A stretch of 64,000 nucleotides of DNA from Diplonema papillatum (Eukaryota > Euglenozoa > Diplonemea > Diplonemida > Diplonemidae), in assembly GCA_030068145.1 (NCBI GenBank), contig JAPJBO010000434.1, positions 121,375-185,374 of the forward strand. The letters run 5' to 3'. The position numbers and the translations under genes are program-made. Below are positions 32,782-42,765 of the stretch, one piece after another. The first letter of the stretch is position 1. Each line of letters begins with the position of its first letter. The notes under the pieces are model-generated. The model was given only the letters and a program-made list of their open reading frames with translations. It was not told the origin of the DNA and made no database searches.

Positions 32782-32919
32782 ATGCGCAAGGTAACCTGCA
32801 AGTTCTGCGATGAGGCCTTCTCCACCGCCTCTGCTGAGCACCTGCTCGGCCAAGGCAGCAGCATTGGCGGCTGCGCCCGCACAGGACTGAAGCCATGGTC
32901 AGGAACGAACGACGAGTAG
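32782..32919 (+). pseudogene. BED-type zinc finger fragment of hAT transposase
   Basis: A 45-codon frame begins MRKVTCKFCDEAFST and continues AEHLLGQGSSIGGC, matching the C-x2-C ... HL-x-G ... C pattern of the BED finger at the N-terminus of hAT transposases. It stops soon after, without the catalytic domain. It is a relic, or possibly an exon whose continuation is lost. Confidence 0.55.
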
Positions 32920-33011
32920 CCTTGTTAAACCCGATGGCTTCTTCGTAGAAGAAGTCCCTGATGGCTTCGTGGGCGTCCACTGCAGTGGTCGCTCGAGTGA
33001 GGAATGGCACC
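32890..33011 (-). pseudogene. hAT transposase fragment (opposite strand to the BED fragment)
   Basis: The minus strand reads DAHEAIRDFFYEEAIGFN then KATRRSFLTM, resembling the conserved hAT segment usually seen as I-x2-FF-x4-I-x-FN ... F-x2-M. In an intact transposase this would follow the BED finger on the same strand; here it is inverted against it, so the element has been rearranged. Confidence 0.55.
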
Positions 33012-33343
33012 ATATTCAGCTGCTTCGTCCTGGCTTTCTCGTTTTTCTTGCTGCCTTCAGCTGACGACGAAGGCGGGTGTGTGCTAGCACCATGGGATCT
33101 CTATCAGCACACGATGAGTACACCCCCCCCCAACGCCCGAAGAACTCGGTGGGGTGATGCTTGACACCGCCATAAAAGAGATGGACAGCCTGATGGAACG
33201 TAGGAGGCCAAGTATGGTCTAACCGTGCTCTGTAGGCGAGTAAACGTTTACCGCGAGTAAACGTAAACGTTTACCGTTTATAAACGTTTATGTTTACTCA
33301 TTTTGGAGTAAACGCGTTTACTCAACGTTTACCAGCTTCACTG

Positions 33344-35709
33344 CCCTACACGGTGCAGTAGTAAACTTGTAAAATGACCCTTTTACTAGTAAATGTACTA
33401 GTAAAAATTTTTACTAGTAAAATTTACACTTTTACTAGTAAAATTTACAAGTGCACTTGTAAATTTTACTAGTGCACTAGTAAAAATTACAAGTGAATTC
33501 AGGTGTTTTTCAGTCCAAAACAGTGATTTGTAGGGGGTTTTGCGTGAAAAACTGCGCGATCGAAAACTGGGGAGGTTTGGTCGATGTGCACTACCCCTCG
33601 GACTGAGTTGGGCAGGGTTGTTGGGAGCCTTTATGGGAATCATCTCCCCTGATATACAGCCGCGCCGTTGAAAAAGGATGAGAGGAGCGGCGCGCACCCA
33701 ACTGGAACTGTGCGCACTGTCCAGCCCCTTTACCCTGAGACTTTTGTTGAGCTAGTTGACAGCTGCCGAGGAAAAGAGTCTACAAAATGAGAAGAAACAG
33801 AGGCAAGAGAGACGCACTGTGAGTGGTGTCGTGCCAAATTCACAACAGTGAAACACACTCTACAATGGCGACGTGAGCGGGGAGCGAGAAACCTGGGCAG
33901 AAGCGACCACCTGACTGTTGCGAATACTTCCAGTCGGTCCGAGCATGCCTGCCACTTCCCGACACGCTTCGGCACGGGCTTTGCCCAAGCAGGGATCTTG
34001 ACATTGTTGTTGCCGCAGTAAGGAGTTCCACACAGCCCGTCAATGTAACACTCGGGCTCGACCATAGTAGTCAGAAACTTGTGAGGTTTCGTAAACATGA
34101 AAAAGCGGACGAGGCAGCAGGAAGAGTGCTGAACGGACGAAGCGTCTTTGATGTGAATCGGTCTACCATGATGCAGGCCTCCAATATGTATGCGCCCAAG
34201 ATGCCGCCGGCCTAGTGCAGATGGAAGAGATCGGCAGGTTTGCACGGGGGACCCTCGAGCATCAGAGGAACCGCAGACTCCGAGAGCAGCATCAACGGCA
34301 AGACGCTGCACCAACTCCGGAGGTCCAGCGGAGCAGTGCGCTAGTGAGGCAATCGATTCTACAAAACGGCACAACGGAGATATGTGGTTTAGGGTGCAAC
34401 GAAAAGGCCACCTCTCAACACATTCTGACAGCGGGCGACAGCGCACCTTAGATGGTTTCAGCCGGAGGCGGACCAAAGGCCGGTGTTCGGGCACCCACCC
34501 GAATGCAGGCCCTGGACGCCTATGCGAAGGGAACCACGCGGTAATCCGGAGAGTGGCTCTACGCGTTGCCCGGGAGACAAGTGCGCTGAATGGGCAACAT
34601 GGGCCCTACAAGCATACACCCCAAGAACCAACGACAATAAAATGAAGCAGTAGGCACACCGCGTTCGTTCCCAACACCCCGACCCGACCAAGCAACCACC
34701 AAACCCCAAGAAGTACTAATCTCACGGCAACAGCCCAAACAACTTCCCCCAGCACCCTCGTGTGACAAGAATCCTCCAGTCCTCGAAACCCCCCGTGAAT
34801 CTTCCATACCATAAGCAGAAGAAAGTTGGACCGGAAATATGTTGGACCGAAAATATGTTGGACCGGACAAAGGTTGGACCGCGGACGACCAAAACAATTG
34901 GACCATTTTGTCCGGTCCAACATATTTCCGCCCAGGCACGTATCCACTTAGGCGGGGTTGGGTCGATGGGCATGAGGTAAAAAAATGTCCCGTGACAAAT
35001 GAGTAGTCAGGCGCGAGAGATGCGTGCGTTTCTTCTTGAGCGTACTAAGATCGTCGTTTATTGGCGGCTCATACTGACCGCACTGTTGCCCACGACTCAG
35101 TCCAAAAAATGGATGCCAAGCCTGTCCGGCATAAGACGCACGCAGGCAGAGATATTCGTAACCTCCTGGGCCAAACGCAAGATACCAGAGCATCTTTTGC
35201 CGTGCAATGGCGCCCATGTATTTCTGGTACCAGGACGTACCTGTGCACGACTCTGCTCTGAGAGGACAAGGACGCCTCCTCCCTCGCGCTCCGTCTGTTC
35301 CGATGTTATTGTCCCGTGTTCCCACCGCATCGAGCCAAAGGGGGGTCGTGTTCGAGTGTTCACGTTTGCCTTGGAGTGGGGGAAACCTGGATTGACGCGG
35401 TCTGCCTAAGCGCGGGGCTCTCAAGCACTGCGTTGACACTTTGCTATGCTCTCCCAGCCCCATTTTGATGAGTTAGGTGAAAAAGAAGCCGGTTCTTCTG
35501 AATGTGTGCTTCACTTGCCACAGTTTCTTCTTGTTTTACCCCAAAACACCTGCCAAAACACCTGAAATCACTTGTGAATTTTACTAGTGCACTTGTAAAT
35601 TTTACAAGTGCACTTGTAAAATTTACTAGTGGCACTTGTAAACCATTTTCACTTGTAAAACCACTAGTAAATTTACTAGTGAAAGCCTTTTCTACTGCAC
35701 CGTGTAGGG
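33344..35709. mobile_element. TIR element with ACTAGTAAAATTTAC palindrome arrays
   Basis: The ends are an 18-bp perfect inverted repeat: CCCTACACGGTGCAGTAG (33344-33361) and CTACTGCACCGTGTAGGG (35692-35709). Just inside both lie arrays of TTTTACTAGTAAAATTTACA and CAAGTGCACTTGTAAA palindromes (33362-33500 and 35570-35690), then AGGTGTTTTTCAG / CCAAAACACCTG inverted matches. The 2-kb interior has no transposase I can recognise. The left end touches the hAT-derived element directly. The right end runs into a G run that masks any target duplication. Confidence 0.7.
34829..34930. repeat. TTGGACCGGACAAA inverted repeat
   Basis: ATATGTTGGACCGGACAAA (34853-34871) is complemented by TTTGTCCGGTCCAACATAT (34908-34926), with additional TTGGACCG copies upstream (34834, 34846, 34873). 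It is nested inside the larger TIR element. It may be the collapsed end pair of a small transposon. Confidence 0.75.
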
Positions 35710-36461
35710 GGGGGGGGGGGGTTGGGTTTGCTATACTTTTTGTTTGGGCAGGTGGCGCGACCTGCGGGGTCGACAAGCGCCTCGGGGGTGATAACCCATC
35801 GTGAGTGAATGGCTTCGCTTTGTACCCCCCTTAGATCCTCGAAGGCGAAAAAATCGCAGAACAGCCTGCGACCACGTGATCTAGCAAGAGGGAACCTTTC
35901 GAAGACTTGACGGAGGGACCTATGGCAGCGAAAAACAACAGGGGTCCCGCTATAGTTCTTTCGCTCGAGCCAAGAAGAGTGAACTTTTTGTCTTTGGTCG
36001 ACGATTTGCGCCGACCTGATGCCTGGCGATGACTTTCCCCTTTTTTTTAGCTGTTTCTTTTTTGTTACCGCCGCGTGTGTGTTTCCGCTCGTGCTCCGGT
36101 GCCTGTTCTTTTTTGCGACGAGCGGCAAGAGCCCGCAGGGGCTGCTATAGAGAGAGAAGCAATACGAAGACTCCGAGGTAGCGGGAGGGGGACGACCTTC
36201 AAGCTTATGCTTTTTGACAGGGAGGGGCTTCTCCAGACCAGTACACGACCCCCACGAGCTGTTAGTGTAACACAATGCATGGCCACACGGACACTGGTTA
36301 TCTCACAAATGGGCAGTCCTCGACAGAAAAATCGCTTCCTGACCCGTTGCATTTTTTCTTCGATGGTGCACGCGCGCCAGCCTGCAACTAGCGAGTCACG
36401 CAATGTGGTGACATCCGTAAAGAGGAACACAAGAACGACTTGCCCGTACAAGTAAATGCAG
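35710..36461. other. Intergenic DNA, nothing recognised
   Basis: Begins with a G12 run. Contains short open frames on both strands without domains. Confidence 0.45.
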
Positions 36462-36642
36462 TTCTCGCCCCCTGCATGTCTTCCGTAGTTGCTTACCCAA
36501 AAAAAACGATTTCCGGCGGGAATCGAACCACCGACCCTCAAACCCCTGTGTGGGTGTGGTAACCTCTGGACCATGGGCTAAAAAAACGGCTTTTTTTTTT
36601 TTTTTGAGTAAGCAACTACGGAAGACATGCAGGGGGCGAGAA
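36462..36642. repeat. Perfect 35-bp inverted repeat enclosing a tRNA-like sequence
   Basis: TTCTCGCCCCCTGCATGTCT continuing to CGTAGTTGCTTAC (36462-36496) is exactly complemented at 36608-36642. After a 2-nt mismatch the arms continue as an A-run/T-run pair. The 111-bp loop contains the tRNA-like sequence. Both arms are 35/35 identical, so the structure is either young or selected. No target-site duplication is evident. Confidence 0.93.
36505..36580 (-). tRNA. tRNA-like sequence (A-box, B-box and T-run), probably a pseudogene or SINE head
   Basis: On the minus strand, GCCCATGGTCCAGAGGTTAC resembles a D-arm/A-box and GGTGGTTCGATTCCCGCC carries a B-box. A run of eight T follows about ten bases after the B-box region. 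The T-stem pairs poorly and no acceptor stem matches end to end, so I cannot name an anticodon. It could be a decayed tRNA or a tRNA-derived element carried by the inverted repeat. Confidence 0.4.
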
Positions 36643-39600
36643 AGCGACTATCTGCGGTACTTGCTTTGCTTTCATGTTCTGCCTTATGATAAGACGAGAT
36701 GTTCTTCTTGTCCATAGCCAGTCGTGGTCGTCTTGTAGTTGGAAAGCCACCGCTCCCCGGAATAGTGTCCGACCCTGAAAGAAGTGTCTTCTTTTCCTCT
36801 AGAAAGGGCGATCCACAAACGATGACCCGCGGTCCCAGCGGAGGGGGAGAATAATTAAATACATTTGAAAGAAGGGGGGGGGGGGGACATGAACCGGATT
36901 TTGGCTAGGGCCGAGGCTTTTCGTGTTATGAAGTTTTCGTCACGTCTTAACCCTGATACACTGCAGTTACACAACTCCAAAACTCCAACATGCCCGCAGG
37001 AAAAACTGTATACCGGTGGCTCTCGGTTCACCTGTAAACGGCTGAGGGCATGCTCTTGCCTGCGGTTGGATGCGAGCAACAGCACCTTCTTGCCGCCGAC
37101 ACCCTCTGGGTGCTTCCAGGTAACGTCAATCGGGGGTTTGAAACATGATGGCTAATGTCTAAAGCTCGCACCCACGCGGCGTCGACTGTGGCTAGGGCTG
37201 CCTTGGTGTTCCCTTGATCAAGCTCACACTAAGCTGACTGCTTGCTCTTGCCAGACGTTAGCACCCGTCATCCTACAATGCATGATATCCGGTATTGCTT
37301 CGGTAGTTCACCGCCAAAGGCTCCTTTCCCTGGGGCATCGGCTTCAGCCTTTTGCGCGCCGACTCATCATCCCGTTCTGCCCCGTCACATGGTTCACAAT
37401 TCATCTCATTTCCGTCGTTCGCGCTTGTCCTAAACCACGGCTTCCATTAGGTCTGCTTCGATAGATAGTTCGCTTGAGAATCCGGGTTAGAGTCTCCGGG
37501 CGACCTTCGTCGAATGGGTTCTTTTACTGCTTGCTTTGGCAACGCAGGTTCGTAACAATTTGTGTGTTTTTTGGTAGAGTGACCCGATGCCTCTCGGCTC
37601 ACCCTTCGGGTCCGTACGGCAGCAAGTTTTGATCTTGTCAGATGCTAGGGTCAGGCATTGTGAAACGTGTGGCACAGTCGCAGGGCGGTGTCTGTTTCAT
37701 GCTGATGAGGACCGCACAACGCCAGCCTTTCGCTGCGTGACTCCTGAAGGGTCACTCTTGCGCGCGTTAACTTGCGTCGGTTGGCTGGTAGTTGGGGACA
37801 GATTCTACTATGCGTTGACGCATCCAAACAAGAAACCTCTACTATTTTATTTGTGTTTCCGACGATTGTGCTTCAGCCGGTTGGCCTGGGGCCTTTTCTA
37901 GAGTGAAAGTTCGCTTGAAACTTTTCTATTGGTTGTCTTTGTTCTTGTGTGCCTCGTCCTCACTTCATTTCCCTCTGTTTGACTGCGCGGGGCGGGGGGG
38001 GAATTGTGTTTTGTGGGAGGAGGGGACGGGCTCGTGAACTTTGTTGCGGCGATCGTTGTTTGGTGGTATACCGACATCCTCACACATCTGCTGGTGGTGG
38101 AGAAACCATGCCGCCCACTGGGCTGCCTTGTCCCTCCGAATCGTGAATTTTAACGTTGGCGCACACTCCCGCCATGTCTCGGCTGGCTTGCCTTGCGAAG
38201 CTGTCTAATAGGCTCGGTTCGTTTCCGTTGAGACCCCGTCTCTCTCCGGGAACCTGTTGACCATGACAGGTTCGGCTTTTTGTGTACCCTTTTTTTGGTC
38301 CAAGTTTGGAGGCGTATCCTTTTCGCCTGGTTGATTGTCGTGTGAGGATCTCCACGTGGAGCAGACATGTAAACTGAACCGGCGAAATCATCTTTCAGTA
38401 TGGTGTTGGTTCGGTCGGTGCCCAGCTTACGAGTTTAGAGTGGAATTTGCTTGTTCGAATTTTAGAACACATCGCAATTTTTTGTGCGCACTAGCGGAAC
38501 TCACCTGCTTTGGTAAGTTTCATGTAGTACGCTGCCAACTACTAATTTTTAGTACCAACAATGCATTGTTTTAACACAAAAAAAAAAGAGGCTTCCGGAA
38601 TTCGGGTGTGCACTGATGACGAAGCAACGAACGATCAGCAGCAATCAATCAATGACGGCAAAGTAATTGAATACTATTTCGCTCTTCGCTCGCACAGGGG
38701 AAATAACCCCTTCGAAGAGTTTTGTCCGAAATGAAAGGTCGTTGGCTTCGTTTCACTTTTCACGTGCAATCGTTGTTCCGGAAACGTTCCCACTCGGTCC
38801 GCATGTACAAACAAAAAAGAGAGGGAGCAAAAAGGGAGAACGGAATAAGAGTTCGTCACTCGCACAACCGCAGCTGATACAAAACTCATAATGATGATGC
38901 TGATGGGAAGAGAGAGTTGTTTGCGCTAAACGCAGTGCGATCGTTTTTCCGTAAAGCTGGATTCAAGGCGCAAGTGAAAACGCCACGGTTTGCGGTGACG
39001 AGCTTCTCATTTCCTCCAACATTTCTAGCGTTATTTGTGGATTAGAAGGTCGGTATTTTAAAGTCTCCGGTTGACCGTAGAGGCTTGGGTATGGCGGGGG
39101 GTTGAGAAAAGTAAAAGAGTGCGACTCGTTTCGGGTGTTGTGTCACTCCGTTGTGAAACCTTGTGAAGTCCCCTAACGCGTTTAGAGGGTGCTTGGGTTT
39201 GGGTAGGGTGTGGTCGTTCTGCTGCGGCGTGAAAAGCCAGGAAGTTTCGACGCTAATCTTCGACTCTTGATTAAGTTCACCGGGTTGCGTGCTCGTCAGG
39301 AAGATCCCGGTGCCTGGCTTTTCTTCTGGGTGGTTTCGTGTTGATCGGCGGCTGTGTGTTACGAGGCACGGATTAGGGGATGAAAAAAGGAAAAAGAAAT
39401 GGGGGAGAAAAAGAAGGGGGGGAGAGGGGGAGAGGGGAAGTTGGGGTTTTGAGGGTTGTCCTCGGGGTACGGGGGGGGGGGGGGGGGGGGTGGTTTTCAT
39501 GTCTGGCAAGAATGAGTTGGGTCGCGGCTCTTGACAAGACAGATGGAAAAAGAAGTTGTTTCAATTCTGCGCTTTTTCTCACGAAAGGGGGGGGTCGGTC

Positions 39601-40157
39601 CTGCTTTGGGTTATGCTAAGTTCTCCCGACTCCCACAATCGTGGATAGCACAAACTCAAGAGGTCTAGATCAACCAACCTTTCAAAAGGAAAATTCTCGG
39701 AGGAGTGGCCCGCCGCTTATTTCGACGGAGGCTTGTTGAACGCTTTCGCCCGGTACCAAACCCAGTGAGATTCACCTGCGTTTCGTGTGGGCCGACAGCA
39801 CCTTTCCTCCTTTGAGATTTTGTATTCTCGTTGCAACAGTGGGGAGTCATCGGCATGCCGATGAGTATCACACTACGTTCTTTGAAGATTTTGCAATTCG
39901 CGGCCTCCTCGAAAATTTTCCTGCAACGCAGGTGTTTGTACAGAAAGAGGCTCGGCCTCTCAAGGCTAGAGTAGATAGCTTTCTCCTTCGTGAAGATTCC
40001 CACCCCGCTTTTTAGAGTGAAAGTTTTTGTATGCGTGAAACCCCGAACCAAAATGCATCCCGCTGGTGAATTCTCGCACGCAACCAGGGAATGCGAACTC
40101 GAACGAAAACGCTGAGCACGGAGAGAGCACATAAAAACAAGTCAACAGGACAGGAAT
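36643..40157. other. Intergenic DNA with dispersed repeats; no supported gene
   Basis: Contains family 2 copies (37465-37523 and fragments), family 5 (38597-38820), the relative of the 21-kb duplication (37700-37762), the variant twin 39029-39085 of 29784-29835, a G20-class run near 39471-39490 and a family 1 copy (39700-39945). No protein or RNA gene recognised. Confidence 0.5.
39700..39945 (+). repeat. Dispersed repeat family 1 copy with internal insertion
   Basis: Head GGCCCGCCGCTTATTTCGAC, middle TTGAACGCTTTCGCCCGGTA and TTTCGTGTGGGCCGACAGCA, tail CGCAGGTGTTTGTACAGAAA. About 60 bp around 39830-39885 (GCAACAGTGGGGAGTCATCG) are not found in the other copies. A neighbouring copy lies at 40730-40915. 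Confidence 0.65.
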
Positions 40158-40535
40158 TCGATGTGCCCTGAGTAACTCACGCATTCCTCTAGACTGGGTT
40201 CTGGCTTAGAGGCGTTCAGCCATAATCCATCCAGTGGTAGCATCACGGCACTGTCCGATCGAACAACCGTAGATACCAGGGACTAGAAACGGGAGTTCCT
40301 CTCGTACTACCCCGTGGAGACACGGGATCTGGATGTGAATTTGAAAGTAGCCGTTCGTCGAAGCTAGTCGTGGCCCGATAAATCCGATGTGCCCTGAGTA
40401 ACTCACGCATTCCTCTAGACTGGGTTCTGGCTTAGAGGCGTTCAGCCATAATCCATCCAGTGGTAGCATCACGGCACTGTCCGATCGAACAACCGTAGAC
40501 ACCAGGAACTAGAAACGGGAATTCCTCTCCGCTAC
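40158..40535 (-). rRNA. LSU rRNA 3'-end fragments, two tandem pieces
   Basis: Read on the minus strand, each copy contains (G)AGAGGAA at the sarcin-ricin loop (AGTACGAGAGGAACTCCCG in 40158-40322), then ACGGTTGTTCGATCGGACAG, GATTATGGCTGAACGCCTCT and AAGCCAGAACCCAGTC, which are diagnostic of the eukaryotic LSU 3' region. The second piece (40387-40535) has the same blocks with a few changes. Between them (40323-40386) is GGATTTATCGGGCCACGACT ..., the LSU-adjacent sequence also present at 43371-43435. No complete rRNA gene is present, so these are dispersed fragments. Confidence 0.88.
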
Positions 40536-40729
40536 CGCGCTGACCTTACGACAAGAGGATCCCCTTTCTCGTTTCGGGGCTGGATTCATCACGGGTGGCA
40601 AGAATATGATTCGTATGTGCCTGGGGAGGGGGCCGGAGAGCATCGCCCGAGCTAATTTCCTCCACTGCCCAGCGTTCTCTTTCGAGTCTTACAATTCACC
40701 GCTGCGAAAAAACAAACAGTGTAAAAACA

Positions 40730-40915
40730 ATCGAGGGGCTGCCTTGTGCTGATTTCGAAGGAGACGAGAGAGGGGGGAGAAACAACCCGACTACAAAGGG
40801 GGTCGTTTTTTTTGTTGAACACTTACGCCCGCCACAAAACCAGATTGACACGACTGTATTTCGACTGGCAGCCTCCCTCAAGTATTTCCCTCCCAAGAAA
40901 AGCGGGTGCGCATTC
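40730..40915 (+). repeat. Dispersed repeat family 1 copy
   Basis: GGGCTGCCTTGTGCTGATTT, GGGGGAGAAACAACCCGACT, TTGTTGAACACTTACGCCCG and CTCAAGTATTTCCCTCCCAAG align with the full copy at 26026-26250. The GTGTGGGCTACAGCACATTT block is mostly lost. It ends in CAAAACAAAGAAAAAGG. Confidence 0.65.
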
Positions 40916-41213
40916 AAAACAAAGAAAAAGGACTGCGGGGCAGTGGCGCGGCCAGATTCATAACACGCAGGAGTGCTCGACCGCGTATAAAAGAAGGGCA
41001 AAATTCGCTTATATCCAAAGGGAGCACAGATTTTTTCAGAGTTAAAGTTCGCTTCAAATACCGGGGTTTTTTCCTGAGCGGGCCACCTGCCCACCGACTT
41101 GGCAGAATGAAAAGGTGGGTCCCCAGACCCCCCCCCCACCTTGGTATCCGAAAATATTTCTTGAGAAAAGCTGAGAAAAATTTCCCCCGCCCCAGCATTA
41201 ATATGTGGTCGAG

Positions 41214-41347
41214 TTGACAGTGCGGCGTACCTCTACGGTGAGGGGCACAGGTTCGAATCCCGCCACGGTCCATTTTTTCACCAGTGCAGCGGACCTCTAC
41301 CCTGAGGGCACAGGTTCGAATCCCGCCAGGGTCATTTTTTTCACCAG
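41214..41347 (+). ncRNA. Two tandem tRNA-like (B-box plus T-run) units
   Basis: Two units of about 65 bp (41214-41281 and 41282-41347) share CAGTGC(G/A)GCG, ACCTCTAC, GGCACAGGTTCGAATCCCGC and a T6-T7 run followed by CACC. GGTTCGAATCC is the Pol III B-box. In unit 2, ACCCTG pairs with CAGGGT around the B-box hairpin; unit 1 does not preserve that pairing. They are too short for complete tRNAs. They may be truncated tRNA-derived sequences. Confidence 0.4.
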
Positions 41348-41424
41348 ATTTTCCCGCACCATTTTCGAGCACTTTCATCGAAATTCTGAAGCCATCGGCG
41401 ACAGTGGTCCGTGACCGGTCCGGA

Positions 41425-41622
41425 AACGTCAGTTTGAGGGTTGTCCCACTTTTTGGGTCACTAAAACTGACGTTTGAGGGTTGTCCCACTTTTTTCGATC
41501 ACCAATACTGACGTTTGAGGGTTGTCCCACTTTTTTGGGTCACCAATACTGACGTTTGAGGGTTGTCCCACTTTTTTGGATCACCAATATTGACGTTAGA
41601 GGGTTGTCCCACTTTTTTGGGT
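41425..41622 (+). repeat. Five tandem units of about 40 bp
   Basis: Repeats of TGACGTTTGAGGGTTGTCCC then ACTTTTTTGGGTCACCAATAC, with unit-to-unit changes such as GGGTCAC/CGATCAC/GGATCAC. The array abuts a degenerate piece of the Cys/His-rich element protein gene (from about 41628). Confidence 0.9.
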
Positions 41623-41627
41623 CACTC

Positions 41628-41770
41628 CGCTTCTTCGCTCGCGTCAGTGCCGTCTTCTTGACCCTTACCGCTGGCTTTAATGTTGATGTTGCGGGTCTCT
41701 GATGTTGCTTGTCTTCTGCTGCTTCAGGTAGAATTCCGGGTGTGCTCTTTGTCGCTTTGACGATACGTGG
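41628..41770 (-). pseudogene. Degenerate fragment of the Cys/His-rich element protein gene
   Basis: The minus strand translates to PGILPEAAEDKQHQRPATST followed by VKKTALTRAKKRSDP. This aligns with the linker and basic tail of the ORF at 23749-25185 (VLPEAEEDEREPATSTPTSA ... GKTAPTPAKKRQSDS). Everything else of that gene is missing, so it records a third, old copy of the element. Confidence 0.75.
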
Positions 41771-42050
41771 CGAGCAACGTTTTTCCCTCATGTGGAAACC
41801 GAGTCAGTAATCGGTTCCCTCAATCCGCTGACCATGATTGGCGCTGATGCTCGATTCGATTGTACTTACGGTGAGGCAGTTTCTCACTGGCGTTGTGGTG
41901 GATGGAAGGTGACCTCGCCCAAGCTCGTTTCCCGGGTTAAGGCAGTCACTCAACATTCCCTTGCGCTAGTGATATCAGTTACAAAGACGTGTTCTTACTT
42001 TTCCCTTTCTTCTGGGCAGTTCTCGTCAGACAATACGAAGAGCAGAAGAA

Positions 42051-42168
42051 ACTCCATGGCGATGTGGGCCCCGTAGAGATGTCCCGCAGCACATCTTCTT
42101 TGCCGAGCTGACGACGGCAAAGTTTGCGACTCCGCTGTCGACAAGTAGAATCTTTGTCGACAACTTGC
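42051..42168 (+). pseudogene. Degenerate RNase H fragment of the DIRS-like retroelement
   Basis: CTCCATGGCGATGTGGGCCC ... AGCACATCTTCTTTGCCGAG ... AGAATCTTTGTCGACAACTT matches 18598-18745 of the intact RT-RNase H ORF. It carries an in-frame TAG (tryptophan codon lost), a small frameshift, and a deletion of about 24 nt between the second and third catalytic-acid blocks. It shows an older insertion of the same family. Confidence 0.85.
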
Positions 42169-42604
42169 CTTTGTTTGTGCGCTCGCAGCCTTTGTTCGCA
42201 CTTTCTCTCGTTGAAGAGATATTGTGCTATTTGCAAAGGCTGCCTTCCTGTTGAAATCATCTGTTCTCATAGTAGTGGACGCCACACTAATTTTTGTGTA
42301 CGCTGGTACACAACTATTTGCGAGACTGGAGGCAGTGCGTGGCGTCCCGTGTCTTTCTTCGCACGGGCTCACCGTCGCATCGTTTGAGAGAGCTACACCA
42401 CCAGGCTCGTTGCCAATCAAAAAACTGTCAGCTGCCCGTGAAAGTGTCTCACTCCTCTGCGAGGTCGGTTTGAGACGCTTTCACGGGTAAAAACGGTGAG
42501 CCACTTACACGGGGGGGGGTACGTATAGTTGTAAGTGCGTACTTCGAGAATTAGGCCTTGCGTGGGTACACTTTGCTGCCTATTTTACCTTGCAAACTTT
42601 CATA

Positions 42605-42765
42605 AGTACCGGTTATTGACCGCAATGTTGCGGTCAATGACCGCATGGGTGCGGTCAATGACCAGTACCCTACCGGTCAATGACCGCAAGGTACCGGTCA
42701 ACATTATTGCGGTCAGCGTGGTGCGGTCATTGACCGCACCAGCCCTTGACCGGTCCACCGTGTAC
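42605..42765. repeat. Palindrome array of GGTCAATGACC units
   Basis: About eight copies of (G)CGGTCAATGACCGC or CCGGTCAATGACC variants in alternating orientation within 160 bp, several forming perfect hairpins (TGCGGTCAATGACCGCA). AGTGCGTAC occurs on both sides (42533 and about 42796) and might be a target duplication around a 250-bp element, but I found no matching termini. Confidence 0.8.

Larger units (their letters stand above)
32521..33343. mobile_element. hAT-derived element with GTAAACG palindrome arrays at both ends
   Basis: The left end reads CAGTGTTCCAGGTAAACG and the right end, complemented, CAGTGAAGCTGGTAAACG, so the termini share CAGTG and GGTAAACG. Dense GTAAACGTTTAC/AGTAAACGTT repeats fill 32530-32635 and 33238-33335. 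Between them lie two fragments of hAT transposase sequence in opposite orientations. The left flank is a G12 run. The matching G12 run is not at 33344 but after the next element (35710-35721), which may mean a second insertion at the right border. Confidence 0.6.

Noticed and set aside
33730-34494. 254-codon minus-strand ORF inside the TIR element, considered as a transposase
   Set aside because: No transposase motif on either strand; the plus strand has a weak GLGCNEKATSQHIL stretch resembling a LINE C-terminal knuckle, but the first cysteine spacing is wrong.
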